DNA of 64,000 bases, from assembly GCF_947500045.1 (NCBI RefSeq), contig NZ_CANMQQ010000001.1, positions 434,001 to 498,000 of the forward strand. Reading direction: 5' to 3'. Origin of the DNA: an uncultured Ruegeria sp. (GTDB taxonomy: Bacteria > Pseudomonadota > Alphaproteobacteria > Rhodobacterales > Rhodobacteraceae). The translations under genes and the position numbers were made by a program. Below are positions 63,328-64,000 of the stretch, in pieces (the first letter of the stretch is position 1; each line of letters opens with the position of its first letter). A model generated the notes under the pieces. That model saw only the letters and a program-made list of their open reading frames with translations. It was not told where the DNA came from and made no database searches.

Positions 63328-63993
63328 ATGACCGGTTGGGGCCTATTCCTCGCGGCACTTGCCGCTTTCCTGCTGACCCATATGATCCCGGCGCGCCCCG
63401 CAGTGCGTGGCTGGTTGATCGGCACGCTTGGCCGTACGGGATATTTCGCCGCTTATTCACTGGTATCTCTGGCGGTTTTGGGCTGGCTGATCATCGCCGC
63501 TGCTAATGCGCCCTATGTTGAGGTGATCCCGCCGCTTATCCTTTTTCGCTGGCTACCTGTGCTGATCATGCCCGTCGTTTGCTGGTTGGCCATAGCAGGC
63601 CTGTCGATCCAAAACCCGTTTTCATTTGGCGGGCTGGGGCACCAACCTTTCGACCCAGCAAACCCCGGTATTCTGCGCACCACACGCCATCCGATCCTTT
63701 TGGCACTGCTGCTGTGGGCTGTCGCCCACCTGCTGGCAAATGGCAGCCTGTCGCATGTTATCTTGTTTGGCTTGTTCGCGGGTTTCGCTGGGATGGGCAT
63801 GGTGCTGATCGACCGTCGTAATGTGCGGGTTATGGGCCCGGAATGGCACCGCCTGTCCCGCAACACAGCGCGCCTGTCCCTGCGTGCGCCGCTCCCTTGG
63901 CCACGCCCTTGGGTTTGGCTGACGGCCATCGCCACATATGCGGTGGTTTTTCATCTGCACGAAGCTGTGATCGGACTTTCTCCGCTGCCCTAA
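63328..63993 (+). CDS. NnrU family membrane protein
   Basis: A 221-residue protein with about six hydrophobic segments. NPFSFGGLGHQPFDPANPGI and LRTTRHPILLALLLWAVAHL are the diagnostic NnrU motifs, related to the isoprenylcysteine methyltransferase/15-cis-zeta-carotene isomerase-like fold. NnrU was named from Rhodobacter denitrification clusters, but many homologues occur outside them; no nitrogen-oxide gene is present here. GGAGGTTAAC gives an excellent ribosome site for the ATG at 63328, in preference to the upstream ATG at 63304. Confidence 0.9.
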   Translation: MTGWGLFLAALAAFLLTHMIPARPAVRGWLIGTLGRTGYFAAYSLVSLAVLGWLIIAAANAPYVEVIPPLILFRWLPVLIMPVVCWLAIAGLSIQNPFSFGGLGHQPFDPANPGILRTTRHPILLALLLWAVAHLLANGSLSHVILFGLFAGFAGMGMVLIDRRNVRVMGPEWHRLSRNTARLSLRAPLPWPRPWVWLTAIATYAVVFHLHEAVIGLSPLP

Positions 63994-64000
63994 CGCACAA

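Noticed and set aside
1..64000. tRNA genes, CRISPR arrays, insertion sequences or prophage
   Set aside because: No T-loop-like GTTCGAATC context with a matching acceptor stem, no regularly spaced repeats and no transposase, integrase or phage proteins were found by reading.

Overview
The window is a GC-rich, densely packed bacterial chromosome segment, most likely from a marine Rhodobacteraceae (Roseobacter-group alphaproteobacterium). This rests on gene content, not on a database search: a ScfR-type regulator (pccR) near pccB, pccA and a single-chain methylmalonyl-CoA mutase; betI-betC-betA for choline-O-sulfate; HdaA; a short alphaproteobacterial-type ProS without an editing insertion; a double-length ProW; and recurrent Rhodobacteraceae-style intergenic repeats. 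I saw no tRNA, rRNA, CRISPR array, insertion sequence or prophage.

Layout. 1-5.3 kb: partial GYD protein, L33, small lipoprotein, GNAT, Bax inhibitor-1 protein, DUF1127 protein, LysR regulator and a quinone oxidoreductase. 5.6-9.6 kb: XRE regulator, HisN, an 8-oxoguanine-deaminase-like amidohydrolase and, convergent to it, guanine deaminase. 9.8-15.6 kb: MgtE, 5-formyltetrahydrofolate cyclo-ligase, a YmdB-type phosphoesterase, an SLC13 permease and a YbaY-META protein. 15.6-20.7 kb (minus strand): a BASS symporter plus a KsdD-like flavoprotein, then an SLC13 permease plus a glutamine amidotransferase. 20.8-25.6 kb: YebC, an MFS protein, divergent ArgP/ArgO and an EamA exporter.

25.6-29.4 kb is the betICA operon: choline sulfate to choline to betaine aldehyde, with no betB present. 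29.9-43.1 kb is a propionyl-CoA assimilation region: pccR, a Bcr/CflA exporter, pccB, small secreted and hypothetical proteins, a DcaP-like porin, pccA, a sulfotransferase-like gene and mcmA. TTTGCAAA-type sites lie before pccR and pccB. 43.2-56.9 kb holds housekeeping and small-molecule enzymes: VOC, GNAT, a DnaJ-like protein, a nuclease, Ppx, HdaA, an AI-2E-type permease, a flavoprotein/2OG-oxygenase pair, ProS and LolC-LolD. 57-64 kb holds a c-type cytochrome homologue with a broken haem motif, a metallopeptidase-like lipoprotein, an atypical Tag glycosylase, a proXVW betaine ABC transporter and an NnrU protein.

The strongest cross-link is regulatory. The same inverted repeat, ATTGA-N4-TCAAT, lies immediately before betI and, 33 kb away, in the leader of proXVW, where it touches a perfect TATAAT. 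This suggests one BetI-controlled osmolyte module covering choline-sulfate conversion and quaternary-amine uptake. I found no clear new defence or mobile system. The most unusual items are the CATCR cytochrome, the Tag homologue lacking its usual key residues, the sulfotransferase-like gene coupled to mcmA, and the uncharacterised flavoprotein/2OG-oxygenase pair.
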